Positions 26,630 through 35,203 of a stretch of DNA of 64,000 bases are shown here, one piece after another. This stretch comes from Pseudomonas cichorii (GTDB taxonomy: Bacteria; Pseudomonadota; Gammaproteobacteria; Pseudomonadales; Pseudomonadaceae), in assembly GCF_015471405.1 (NCBI RefSeq), contig NZ_BLVZ01000008.1:1-64000 (forward strand). Direction: 5' to 3'. Position numbers and translations under genes: made by a program. The notes under the pieces were generated by a model. It did not search any database. It was not told the DNA's origin and worked only from the letters and a program-made list of their open reading frames with translations. Numbering within the stretch: position 1 is the first letter of the stretch; each line of letters begins with the position of its first letter.

Positions 26630-27394
26630 ATGCCCTTACCGACTCTGCTGACGCAACATATGATCCGTCGCCCACAGCGCATCGAGTTGCTGCAACACAT
26701 CGCTGAGCAAGGCTCCATCACCCGGGCGGCCAAAAGTGCGGGGTTGAGTTACAAGGCAACCTGGGACGCCATCGATGAACTGAACAATCTGGCGCAAAAG
26801 CCCTTGGTCGAGCGCAGTGTCGGCGGACGAGGTGGCGGTGGCGCAAAACTGTCCGCCGAAGGTGAGCGCGTGCTGCGTCTCTATCAACGACTGCAGGCAT
26901 TACAGGCCCAGGTGCTGGAAGCCACCGAAGAAAGCGCGGACCTGGACCTGCTCAGTCGCCTGACCCTGCGCACCAGCGCCCGCAACCAGTTGCTGGGCCG
27001 TATCGTGAGCATCATGCGACATGGGCACAACGACCATATTCGCCTGAAAATGGCGGACGAGGTGTTCATTGAGGCGCAGATCACCCATGACAGCACCCTG
27101 CGTCTGGATCTGGGCCTCGATACCGATGTCGTCGCTCTCATCAAGGCAGGCTGGCTTGAGTTGTTTCCCCACGACCACGAAGAAACAAATGGAAACAATT
27201 GCCTGCTCGGACTGATCGATACCATTCTCGAAGCCGAAGACGGCCCTTGCGAAGTACGCATCAGCCTGCCTGGAGGCCAGACGCTGTGTGCCTTGGCGCC
27301 CTCTGAACAGCTTCAGGCCCTGCAACTGGAAACGGGCAGTCGGGTGCAGGTTCAGTTCGCGCCGTCTCTGGTCTTGCTGGGCACATCTTTGTAA
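26630..27394 (+). CDS. modE: ModE family molybdate-responsive regulator
   Basis: A 254-residue regulator with an N-terminal winged helix (about residues 10-105, with ITRAAKSAGLSYKATWDAIDELNN) and two tandem molybdate-binding (TOBE/Mop) domains in the C-terminal half (TSARNQLLGRIVSI and LGLIDTILEAEDGPCEV). With molybdate bound, ModE represses molybdate uptake and tunes molybdoenzyme genes. No mod transporter or molybdoenzyme genes adjoin it here. It follows comF closely on the same strand. ATG at 26630 (MPLPTLLTQHMIRRPQR) is preferred over an upstream in-frame start. Confidence 0.9.
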   Translation: MPLPTLLTQHMIRRPQRIELLQHIAEQGSITRAAKSAGLSYKATWDAIDELNNLAQKPLVERSVGGRGGGGAKLSAEGERVLRLYQRLQALQAQVLEATEESADLDLLSRLTLRTSARNQLLGRIVSIMRHGHNDHIRLKMADEVFIEAQITHDSTLRLDLGLDTDVVALIKAGWLELFPHDHEETNGNNCLLGLIDTILEAEDGPCEVRISLPGGQTLCALAPSEQLQALQLETGSRVQVQFAPSLVLLGTSL

Positions 27395-27476
27395 GCGCCT
27401 GTGTCGTCATCCCCTCGACACAATTTCGTCATATGCGGCAATTATCGTGGCTGCCACCTCTGTGGGAGCCGTGATG

Positions 27477-29378
27477 ATGAAACTATTAGAAGAAAATCAA
27501 TCAACCGACCTCGAAAAGATGGTCGGCCTCACTCGTCGTGGATTCATTGGCGCAGGCGCACTGTGCGGTGCTGCGATGTTTCTGGGCGGCAACCTGCTGA
27601 CCCGCAGCGCACTGGCCACCAGTGTCAGCGCCGCATCGGGCAAGCTGCTGGGCTTTGACAGCATTCCAGCCGCCACGGCAGATACCATCAGCCTGCCGCC
27701 AGGCTATAAATCCTCGGTTCTCATCAGTTGGGGCCAGCCCTTGCAGGCAGGCGGTCCGGCTTTCGACCCGAGCGGCAAAGGCACCGCCAAGGCGCAGGAA
27801 GTGCAGTTCGGCGACAACAACGATGGCATGAGCCTGTTCCCGATGCCCGGCCATAAAGACCGGGCGCTGATGGCGATCAACAACGAATACACCAACTACC
27901 GCTACCTCTTCGATCATGGCAAGGAGCCGCAATCGGCTGAAGAAGTGCAGAAGGCACTGGCCGCCGAGGGCGTATCGGTCATCGAAGTCCAGCAGAAGAA
28001 CGGCCAGTGGCAGTTCGTGCAGGACTCAAAGTACAACCGTCGCATTCATGGCAACACGCCCATCGACCTGAGCGGCCCGGCTGCCGGCCATGAATGGCTC
28101 AAGACCGATGCCGACAAGGCGGGCAAGCATGCCTTGGGCACCTTCCAGAACTGCGCCAACGGCAAGACGCCATGGGGCACTTACCTGACCTGCGAAGAGA
28201 ACTTCACCGACTGTTTCGGCAGCAGCAATCCGGAGCAGAAGTTCGATGCGGGCCTCAAGCGTTACGGCGTCGTGGCTGCCAGCAAAGACATCAACTGGCA
28301 TCAACACGATCCGCGCTTCGATGTGGCCAAGAATCCCAACGAGGCCAATCGTCACGGCTGGGTGGTCGAGATCGATCCATTCGACCCGAAATCCACACCG
28401 CTCAAACGCACCGCGCTGGGCCGCTTCAAGCATGAAAACGCCGCACTGACCGAAACCAAGGGCGGTCGCGTCGTGGTGTACATGGGCGACGACGAACGTG
28501 GCGAGTTCATCTACAAGTTCATCAGCCGCGACAAGATCGACCACCAGGACCCCAAGGCCAACCGCAACCTGCTGGATCACGGCACGCTGTATGTGGCGCA
28601 GTTCGACGGCGGCGACAACAACCCGGATCGGCCGAAAGGCAAAGGCCAGTGGATCGAGCTGACACACGGCAAGAACGGCCTGGATGCCGCTGCCGGCTTC
28701 AACAGCCAGGCCGAAGTGCTGATTCATGCACGTCTGGCCGCCAGCGTGGTGAAAGCCACACGCATGGACCGTCCGGAATGGATCGTGGTCAGCCCCAAGG
28801 ATGGCCAGGTCTATTGCACCCTCACCAACAACGCCAAGCGCGGCGATGACGGCCAGCCTGTTGGCGGACCTAACCCGAGAGCCAAGAACCAGTACGGACA
28901 GATCCTGCGTTGGAGGGAAGCCGAAGATAATGCATCGGCCATGGAGTTCGAGTGGGATCTGTTCGTGGTCGCGGGCAACCCGGTCGTACATGCCGGCAAG
29001 CCACAAGGCGGGTCAAGCAACGTCAATGCCCAGAACATGTTCAACAGCCCGGACGGCCTGAGCTTCGACGAAGCGGGTCGCCTGTGGATACAGACCGACG
29101 GCGACTCCAGCAACAAGGGTGACTTCGCTGGCATGGGCAATAACCAGATGCTCTGCGCCGACCCGCACAGCGGTGAAATCCGCCGCTTCCTGGTCGGGCC
29201 GATCGGTTGCGAAGTGACCGGCATCAGCTTCGCGCCGGACTACAAGACGATGTTCGTGGGGATTCAGCACCCTGGCGAAAACGGCGGATCCACCTTCCCC
29301 GAGCACCTGCCCGACGGCAAACCACGGTCCTCGGTGATGGTGATTACCCGCGAAGATGGCGGCATCATCGGCGCCTGA
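27477..29378 (+). CDS. PhoX-family secreted alkaline phosphatase (DUF839)
   Basis: A 633-residue PhoX-type enzyme, a Ca/Fe-dependent beta-propeller phosphatase that releases phosphate from organic phosphate esters in the periplasm or outside the cell. The N terminus carries a Tat signal with the twin arginine in LTRRGFIGAGALCGAAMF (about residues 19-36). Conserved family segments include LTCEENFTDCFG, HGWVVEIDP, RFKHENA and YMGDDERGEFIYKFIS. GGGAG lies before ATG 27477 (an ATG three bases earlier is equally possible). It is transcribed toward the GpdQ-like gene of the ABC operon, with a 38-base palindrome between. No convincing Pho box is seen. Confidence 0.88.
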   Translation: MKLLEENQSTDLEKMVGLTRRGFIGAGALCGAAMFLGGNLLTRSALATSVSAASGKLLGFDSIPAATADTISLPPGYKSSVLISWGQPLQAGGPAFDPSGKGTAKAQEVQFGDNNDGMSLFPMPGHKDRALMAINNEYTNYRYLFDHGKEPQSAEEVQKALAAEGVSVIEVQQKNGQWQFVQDSKYNRRIHGNTPIDLSGPAAGHEWLKTDADKAGKHALGTFQNCANGKTPWGTYLTCEENFTDCFGSSNPEQKFDAGLKRYGVVAASKDINWHQHDPRFDVAKNPNEANRHGWVVEIDPFDPKSTPLKRTALGRFKHENAALTETKGGRVVVYMGDDERGEFIYKFISRDKIDHQDPKANRNLLDHGTLYVAQFDGGDNNPDRPKGKGQWIELTHGKNGLDAAAGFNSQAEVLIHARLAASVVKATRMDRPEWIVVSPKDGQVYCTLTNNAKRGDDGQPVGGPNPRAKNQYGQILRWREAEDNASAMEFEWDLFVVAGNPVVHAGKPQGGSSNVNAQNMFNSPDGLSFDEAGRLWIQTDGDSSNKGDFAGMGNNQMLCADPHSGEIRRFLVGPIGCEVTGISFAPDYKTMFVGIQHPGENGGSTFPEHLPDGKPRSSVMVITREDGGIIGA

Positions 29379-29408
29379 TCCAATCGCCTCCACACGGGTA
29401 TTTATCCC

Positions 29409-29446
29409 GTAGGAGCGAATTCATTCGCGAATGAATTCGCTCCTAC
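29409..29446. repeat. 38-base perfect palindrome, REP family B
   Basis: Both halves (19 bases each) are exact complements with no loop; each begins GTAGGAGCGAATTCATTCG. It is two family-B units fused at their tips, placed between convergent genes, 30 bases after phoX and 14 before the phosphodiesterase gene. It likely also ends transcription. Confidence 0.9.
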
Positions 29447-29459
29447 GCCTGTCGGGATA

Positions 29460-30293
29460 TCAGTCAATCAACCCGTTGGCATCGTAGAAAGGGTACGGCC
29501 CTTCGTGATCGCCAAACACTGCGTTGTGAGTCACCAGCCCGTCTTGTGGATGCCAGCGATGCAACAGGTAGCCCGCGGGTTCCAGATTGAAATGCGCCGG
29601 TGCAGCCTCTTCAAGGTCGAGCACGATCTGATGTGAAGTACCGGGGCAAACACACGCCATGCTGCCGCCAAACCGACGCTGCATCGGTCGGTGCAGATGC
29701 CCGCACAGCAAACGCTCGACTTGAGGGTGCAAGGCAATCAACTGCTCCAGGGCCGCCGCATTGCCAAAAGGCTGAAGGTCCATATGGCCGATGCCGCTGA
29801 TAAACGGCGGATGGTGCAGGATCAACACTGTCGGCACATCGGGTCGTCGGGATAACTGGGTGTGCAGCCAATCGAGCTGGCAGTAATCCAGCCGCCCGCC
29901 ATGCTCTCCCGGAATGGTCGAATCCATGCCGATCAAACGCACGGGATACTGCTCGACCACCCAGTCCAGCGGCGCGCTTGCCGATAGCGGCAAATACATG
30001 TGATCGGCAAAAGCGGCCAGCAGATGCTCACGGTCATCATGATTGCCGGGCACCAGATAGAACGGCATATGCAAACGCTCCAGCTCCGGCTTGAGCACGG
30101 CATATTCGTCAGCGCGACCGAAATCCACCAGGTCCCCGCTGACAACCACGATATCGGGGCGCGGTGTACTGGCGTTGATGTGCTCAACCGCACGACGCAA
30201 AGCACCCAGAGTATCCACGACACCATAGGTCAGACGCCCACCGGCTTTGAGGTGCAGGTCGCTGATTTGAGCGATGAGAAAGGGACGATTCAA
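29460..30293 (-). CDS. GpdQ-like metallophosphodiesterase
   Basis: A 277-residue calcineurin-type metallophosphoesterase. All metal ligands are present: Asp12 and His14 (SDLH), Asp54 (SGDLVD), Asn84 (GNHD), a His in LHHPP (160-161), His199 and His201 (GHLH). Overall layout and the PGTSHQI, LLHRWH and GPYPFYD segments resemble GpdQ, the glycerophosphodiesterase of Enterobacter, at least as well as CpdA, the cAMP phosphodiesterase. It is the last gene of the LacI-SBP-permease-permease-ATPase operon, 24 bases after the ATPase. I infer that it cleaves the imported phosphodiester to an alcohol and a phosphomonoester in the cytoplasm; substrate not known. Confidence 0.82.
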   Translation of the reverse strand: MNRPFLIAQISDLHLKAGGRLTYGVVDTLGALRRAVEHINASTPRPDIVVVSGDLVDFGRADEYAVLKPELERLHMPFYLVPGNHDDREHLLAAFADHMYLPLSASAPLDWVVEQYPVRLIGMDSTIPGEHGGRLDYCQLDWLHTQLSRRPDVPTVLILHHPPFISGIGHMDLQPFGNAAALEQLIALHPQVERLLCGHLHRPMQRRFGGSMACVCPGTSHQIVLDLEEAAPAHFNLEPAGYLLHRWHPQDGLVTHNAVFGDHEGPYPFYDANGLID

Positions 30294-30317
30294 AATGATC
30301 TCTCGGTTAGAACGGCG

Positions 30318-31349
30318 TCACGAAGACAGGGTAAACAGCGCTTGAGGCTCGACGCTCAAGGCAATAGAGGCACCGGCGGCATGGATGACATTGTCTGAAC
30401 TGTCCACCAACAGCGGCTGCGCACCACCAACATCCACCAGCAAGCGGCTTTGCGCGCCCTGGAAAAACTGCCCTACCAATCGACCTTGCAGATGCCCACT
30501 GGCGGACGTCACGCGCAGGTGCTCCGGGCGGCAATAGACGATGGTCGGTGCCTGAGCAGCATTCCAGGGCAACTCGCCGCCACTGACTTTCAAACCAAGT
30601 GGCGTACGCTCAAGCACGCTGAAAGCGTTGAGGTTGCCGACGAAACCGGCCACGAAGGCATTGGCAGGTTGTTGATAGATTTCCCGCGGGCTGGCCAGTT
30701 GTGCGACGCGGCCTTTTTCCATGACCAGAATGCGATCACCCAGCGCCATGGCTTCGCCCTGATCGTGGGTGACAAACACGGATGTGATCCCCAGGCCACG
30801 CAGCAGTTGATCAAGTTCACTGCGCAAACGCTCACGCAACTGGGCATCCAGCGCAGCAAGCGGCTCATCCAGCAACAGCACGCGAGGACGAGGCGCCAGG
30901 GCGCGAGCCAATGCCACGCGTTGACGCTGCCCGCCGGACAGTTCGTGAATGCTGCGCTTGCCATGATCGTGCAGGCCCACCAGCTCCAGCAGTTCGGTGC
31001 AGCGCTTGTTGCGCTCGGCGGGCGACATGCCGCGAATCTTCAGGCCATAAACGATATTGCCCGCCACATCGAGATTGGGAAACAGCGCATAGTTCTGGAA
31101 CACCATCCCCACATCGCGCCGCTCGATAGGCAAGCGCGTGACATCCTGATCGTCGAACAGCACTTGCCCGACATCCGGGCGCTCAAGCCCGGCAATCAAG
31201 CGCAAGGTGGTGGTCTTGCCGCACCCGGAAGGCCCGAGAATGGCCAGGGTTTCGCCCGGTTCTATGGTCAGGTGCAAATCATGTACAGCGACCGTGCCGT
31301 CAGGAAACGCCTTGCGGCAACCCTGCAGGCGTATGGTGGTTCCGCTCAT
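30318..31349 (-). CDS. ABC transporter ATPase, PotA/FbpC type
   Basis: A 343-residue ATPase of the CUT1/Fe-spermidine-phosphonate group. Walker A GPSGCGKTT, signature LSGGQRQR, Walker B VLLLDEPLAALD and the switch His in VFVTHDQ are intact, and a C-terminal TOBE domain (about 250-343) follows. ATG at 31349 overlaps the second permease by 4 bases (ATGA); the much longer upstream frame is antisense to it and rejected. It would energise uptake through the two permeases. Confidence 0.92.
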   Translation of the reverse strand: MSGTTIRLQGCRKAFPDGTVAVHDLHLTIEPGETLAILGPSGCGKTTTLRLIAGLERPDVGQVLFDDQDVTRLPIERRDVGMVFQNYALFPNLDVAGNIVYGLKIRGMSPAERNKRCTELLELVGLHDHGKRSIHELSGGQRQRVALARALAPRPRVLLLDEPLAALDAQLRERLRSELDQLLRGLGITSVFVTHDQGEAMALGDRILVMEKGRVAQLASPREIYQQPANAFVAGFVGNLNAFSVLERTPLGLKVSGGELPWNAAQAPTIVYCRPEHLRVTSASGHLQGRLVGQFFQGAQSRLLVDVGGAQPLLVDSSDNVIHAAGASIALSVEPQALFTLSS

Positions 31350-32140
31350 CGGCTCTCTCCACGGGCAAGACGGGCACTGATGGCCTGCAATGCAATAAGC
31401 AGCGGCACGATCAGCAACAGAAATAGAAGGGTGTAGGCGCTGGCAACTTCCAGGCGTGCCGAGGCATAGCTGTCGGCCAACCCAACAGGCAGGGTTTTGG
31501 TCATGGGGGTGTGGAGCATCCAGGTCAGGTTGAACTCGCCCAGCGACAAGGTCACGACCATCAACACGCCCGCAAGAATCCCGGCCCGGCAGTTGGGCAC
31601 TACCACGCTGAAAAAACGCTTGAGCGGCCCTGCCCCCAGGCTGGCAGCGGCCTCTTCGAGAACCGGCAGTTGCTGACGCTGCATCACGGCCATGACCGGA
31701 CGAACCAGAAACGGCAAGGTGAACAGCACATGCCCCACCAGAATGAACAACCAACTGCCGCGAAAATCACCGAACTGCCCATAAGTCAGCAGCAACGCCA
31801 AGGCGCTGGCCAGGCCCGGCATGGCAACGGGCAAGACCATCAGCTCCTCGAAAGCGCGACTGAAACGGTTATTCATCCGCACCAGCGCATACGCCGCAGG
31901 CACACCGATCAGACACACACAAAAGGCACAGGCCAACGCCAGTTGCAGCGACAGCCAGACCGTCGGCGAGTAGGCCTGCCAGACTTGCAACAGCCAATCG
32001 AAGGTCAGGCCGCTGGACAGGCCCTGAAAATAATTGCGCGTCAGGCCGGCCAGCAGTGACAACACCACCGGGACCAACATGAACGCGCAGACCAACAGGG
32101 TAAAAAGCAGTTGTGCCGTAAACAGTGCAGGACGTTTCAC
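31346..32140 (-). CDS. ABC transporter permease, second subunit
   Basis: A 264-residue inner-membrane permease with about six transmembrane helices and the cytoplasmic coupling loop EEAAASLGAGPLKRFFSVVVPNCRAGI (EAA motif). It starts by overlapping the first permease by 4 bases and ends overlapping the ATPase start. Belongs to the type I importers for polyamines, iron or phosphonate-like anions; substrate not defined. Confidence 0.9.
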   Translation of the reverse strand: MKRPALFTAQLLFTLLVCAFMLVPVVLSLLAGLTRNYFQGLSSGLTFDWLLQVWQAYSPTVWLSLQLALACAFCVCLIGVPAAYALVRMNNRFSRAFEELMVLPVAMPGLASALALLLTYGQFGDFRGSWLFILVGHVLFTLPFLVRPVMAVMQRQQLPVLEEAAASLGAGPLKRFFSVVVPNCRAGILAGVLMVVTLSLGEFNLTWMLHTPMTKTLPVGLADSYASARLEVASAYTLLFLLLIVPLLIALQAISARLARGESR

Positions 32141-33006
32141 AGCGCGGCTCCTGAAGTCTTGGCCAGACGACTAGCCACCAGCAGGACCGCCCAGGTCACC
32201 GCACCGAGAATCACGGACAATGCCGCAGCCACGGTGAAGTTGGCGTAGTTGGTGAACACGTTGTAGATCGCGACCGGCGTGACGTTCAGTCGGGTCCCGA
32301 GTGTGAACGCCGTACCGAAAGCGCCCATGGAAGTCGCGAAACAGATTGCGCCACAGGACACCAGAGCCGGGGCCAGGCCGGGCACGATCACGTCACAGAC
32401 CACCCGCCAGTGACCGGCACCCAATGAATGCGCGGCCTCCTCCAGGCTGCGGTCCAGACTTTCGCAGGCAGCCATCACGGTGAGGATCACCCGGGGGATC
32501 GAGAAATACAGATAGCCAATGAACAAGCCTGTCAGCGAATAGGCGAAAACCCAGCGCTCACCCGCCAGCTCAAGCCCGAGCGCGGCAAAGATGCCCTGAC
32601 GCCCGGCCAGCAGGATCACCAGAAAGCCCACGACCACGCCGGGAAACGCCAGCGGAAAGGTCAGCAAGGCCACCAATGCCGAGCGGCCGAAAAAGCGCTG
32701 CCGCGCAAGAAACACACCGCTGATACCGCCCACCAGCAAAGCGGCGAGCGTAACCACGATGGCCAGCAGACAGGTCTGCGCAAGACTGCCCAGATATTGA
32801 GCACTGCTCAGCACCTGCCAATAACCACTGTCGCTGCCTTCAGGGCTCTGCCCGCCCAGGACAATCAAGTGCGCAAGCGGCAGCAACCAGAAAGCCAGCA
32901 ACACCGCCATTGCCGGGGCAAGCGCCACGGCAGCGGTCGGGCGCAGGCACAGCCTGGGGAATCTGCCCGGCCGCACAGTGCCCGCATGCTCCAGCGAGGC
33001 TGACAT
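32137..33006 (-). CDS. ABC transporter permease, first subunit
   Basis: A 289-residue membrane permease with a basic N-terminal tail of about 25 residues and six helices. The EAA coupling loop reads EEAAHSLGAGHWRVVCDVIVPGLAPAL. Its start codon shares one base with the stop of the substrate-binding protein (TAATG), so the operon is tightly coupled. Confidence 0.9.
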   Translation of the reverse strand: MSASLEHAGTVRPGRFPRLCLRPTAAVALAPAMAVLLAFWLLPLAHLIVLGGQSPEGSDSGYWQVLSSAQYLGSLAQTCLLAIVVTLAALLVGGISGVFLARQRFFGRSALVALLTFPLAFPGVVVGFLVILLAGRQGIFAALGLELAGERWVFAYSLTGLFIGYLYFSIPRVILTVMAACESLDRSLEEAAHSLGAGHWRVVCDVIVPGLAPALVSCGAICFATSMGAFGTAFTLGTRLNVTPVAIYNVFTNYANFTVAAALSVILGAVTWAVLLVASRLAKTSGAAL

Positions 33007-34007
33007 TACTTCACCTCACGCAGATAGCGGGCGGCGAAGGCTTCCTGCACTGTGGCCATCTGCTGGTAATCCACAACGCCAGCACGGGCGTAATCGCTGT
33101 CCGGCAGGAACTGAGCCGCCACCTCGGCCGGGACTTTCGAGCGAACAGGGCGCAGATACGCCTTGGCCCAGAGCGCCTGACCTTCATCGGACAGCACAAA
33201 ATCCAGCACCTTCTCGGCGTTGGCGCGATGCGGCGCCTTGTTGATCATGCTCATGACATACGGCACACCGATGGTGCCTTCCTGAGGGATCACGAAAGCG
33301 ACGTTGGCCTTGTCCTTGTAACGGGCGCGATAAGCGTTGAAGTCGTAGTCGATCAGGATCGGCAACTCACCGGACAACACCCGTGCATAAGCAGTCTGCT
33401 TGGGCACGATGGGTGAGTTTTTCGCCAGCTTCTGGAAGTAATCGATGGCCGGAGCGAAGTTATCCAGCGTGCCGCCCATGGCCTGGTTGATGGCAACTGC
33501 CGATACATAACCGACGAACGCACTGGACGGATCGAGGTAGCCGACCATGCCTTTGTATTCAGGCTTGAGCAGATCCGCCCAGCTCTGAGGCACCGGCAGA
33601 CCGCCCAGAGCATCGACGTTGACCATGATGCCAAGGGTGCCGGAATGAATCGCGAACCAGTGGCCAGCCGGGTCTTTCAGGCCCGCCGGAATATCATCCC
33701 AGTGCCTGGGCTTGTAGGTATCGACGACACCGGCCTTCTGCGCCTGCAAGCCGAAGGTCACGCCGTAATACACCACGTCGGCCACGGGAGCCGCCTGTTC
33801 GGCAACGATCTGCGCCAGCGCCTGACCGGAGTTCTTGTTGTCCAGCGGGACCTGTACGCCGGTCTTGTCGGCAATGGCCTTGAGCTGCGTCCCCCAATCA
33901 GCCCACTCAGGCGGGCAGTTGTAACAGATAGCGGTTTCAGCGGCCTGAGCCAGACTGGCCACACCACAGAGCAGCAAAGCCGACAGGGTTTTACTGAGAC
34001 TGAACAT
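33006..34007 (-). CDS. periplasmic substrate-binding protein of the ABC operon
   Basis: A 333-residue extracellular solute-binding protein (family 1, iron/polyamine/phosphonate type). The signal peptide MFSLSKTLSALLLCGVASLA ends at AQA-AE (about residue 22). The mature N terminus has ICYNCPPEWADWG with a Cys pair unusual for this family. Lipobox is absent, so it is soluble in the periplasm. ATG at 34007 follows GAGGAGATG and lies inside the end of the LacI-type gene (17-base overlap). The ligand cannot be read; the linked phosphodiesterase suggests an organic phosphodiester. Confidence 0.88.
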   Translation of the reverse strand: MFSLSKTLSALLLCGVASLAQAAETAICYNCPPEWADWGTQLKAIADKTGVQVPLDNKNSGQALAQIVAEQAAPVADVVYYGVTFGLQAQKAGVVDTYKPRHWDDIPAGLKDPAGHWFAIHSGTLGIMVNVDALGGLPVPQSWADLLKPEYKGMVGYLDPSSAFVGYVSAVAINQAMGGTLDNFAPAIDYFQKLAKNSPIVPKQTAYARVLSGELPILIDYDFNAYRARYKDKANVAFVIPQEGTIGVPYVMSMINKAPHRANAEKVLDFVLSDEGQALWAKAYLRPVRSKVPAEVAAQFLPDSDYARAGVVDYQQMATVQEAFAARYLREVK

Positions 34008-35010
34008 GAAGCATCTCCTCATGGGGCTGGGTACTTTCACCGGGCCGGATATGGCACGGCAGACAATGGGAAACCGGTGCCGCCCCGCAGATCTGAGCCA
34101 GCAACTGATCGATAACGATCTGTGCCAACGCCGCAATCGGCTGAACGACACTGCACAGCGTCGGATGCATCTGGGTGCCGAGGGCGATGCCGTCGAAACC
34201 GATGACTGAAAAGCGCTCAGGCACGCCGAGACCGTTACGGCGCAACTCGGCAATCAGGCTGATCGCCAGCAAATCGTTGGAGCAGACCAGTGCCGTAGGC
34301 GCTTGCGGGCCATGCAGCAAAGGCATCAGAGCGGCAAAGTCGGCGCGGGTGTGGGCGGGCATTTCAATGACCGGCAACACATCAAGGCCGCGTTCGGTCA
34401 TGGCATCGCAATAGCCGGCATAACGCAGGCGCGCACGGTCGGACTGCATGGCAGGGCCTGCAACCATGCCGACACGCCGATGCCCGGCATCCAGCAAATA
34501 GCGGGTCGCCAGCGCCATGCCCGCTCGGTTATCCACAGACACAGCGCTGTAGTCGGGGTTATCGGTCTGGTGATAGGCCAGTACGAAAGGCGTGTCTTCA
34601 CTGGCAAGGCTTTGCAACACGAGATTGCGCTCGGCATCGGTCACGGTCAGCACCAACCCGTCCACCCGCTGGCGCAGCAGCTCTTCCACCACTTCGCTTT
34701 CGCGCTCACTGGCGTAATCGGTGGTCGCCAGCAGCAGGTTGTAACCTCGGGAGCGGGCCACACGCTCCATCGCCTGAAACTGCTCGGCAAACACCGGATT
34801 GAGCAGGTTAGGCACCACCACTCCAATCAGGTTGGTGGTTTGCAGGCGCAACTGGCGACCAAGGCGGTTGGGGCGAAAACCCAACTCACGGGCAGCCGCA
34901 AATACCTGGTCACGAGTAGCCGGACGCACGACATCGGGGGTAGCGAAGGCTCGCGCAGCCGTGGCTCGCGATACACCAGCCAGGCGTGCAACTTCTTTCA
35001 GGTCAGTCAT
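33991..35010 (-). CDS. LacI-family regulator heading the ABC operon
   Basis: A 339-residue LacI/GalR repressor: N-terminal helix-turn-helix and hinge (MTDLKEVARLAGVSRATAARAF, hinge at about 45-60) and a periplasmic-binding-protein-like effector domain. It is the first gene of its own target operon, overlapping the substrate-binding protein gene by 17 bases, so the six genes are likely one autoregulated transcript. ATG at 35010 is chosen; a GTG two codons upstream is possible. A 14-base perfect palindrome lies just upstream (35022-35035) as likely operator. Confidence 0.9.
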   Translation of the reverse strand: MTDLKEVARLAGVSRATAARAFATPDVVRPATRDQVFAAARELGFRPNRLGRQLRLQTTNLIGVVVPNLLNPVFAEQFQAMERVARSRGYNLLLATTDYASERESEVVEELLRQRVDGLVLTVTDAERNLVLQSLASEDTPFVLAYHQTDNPDYSAVSVDNRAGMALATRYLLDAGHRRVGMVAGPAMQSDRARLRYAGYCDAMTERGLDVLPVIEMPAHTRADFAALMPLLHGPQAPTALVCSNDLLAISLIAELRRNGLGVPERFSVIGFDGIALGTQMHPTLCSVVQPIAALAQIVIDQLLAQICGAAPVSHCLPCHIRPGESTQPHEEMLHVQSQ

Positions 35011-35021
35011 TGTCACTCGCT

Positions 35022-35035
35022 TGAGATCGATCTCA
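35022..35035. promoter_or_regulatory. operator-like palindrome before the LacI-type gene
   Basis: TGAGATCGATCTCA is a perfect 14-base palindrome with the central CG typical of LacI-family operators. It lies 12 bases upstream of the regulator's start, so bound repressor would block its own operon. Confidence 0.6.
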
Positions 35036-35203
35036 TTGGCGGCGACACTAATCGACGAACATGGCTATCCGACGAACAAACCATGACCGTTTCGTGACGT
35101 TGGCGAAAACCTGAAATTAGATTCAAGTGGTTTGGCTGATGGGCACCACTCTGCGTTAACATCACTGGCCCAACGCGGCGACCTGCTGCGCGCAGGAGTC
35201 AGC

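Noticed and set aside
27414..27432. Pho-box-like direct repeat TCGTCAT before the phoX-type gene
   Set aside because: The copies are 12 bases apart instead of 11 and lack the CTGTCAT core; too weak to call PhoB control.
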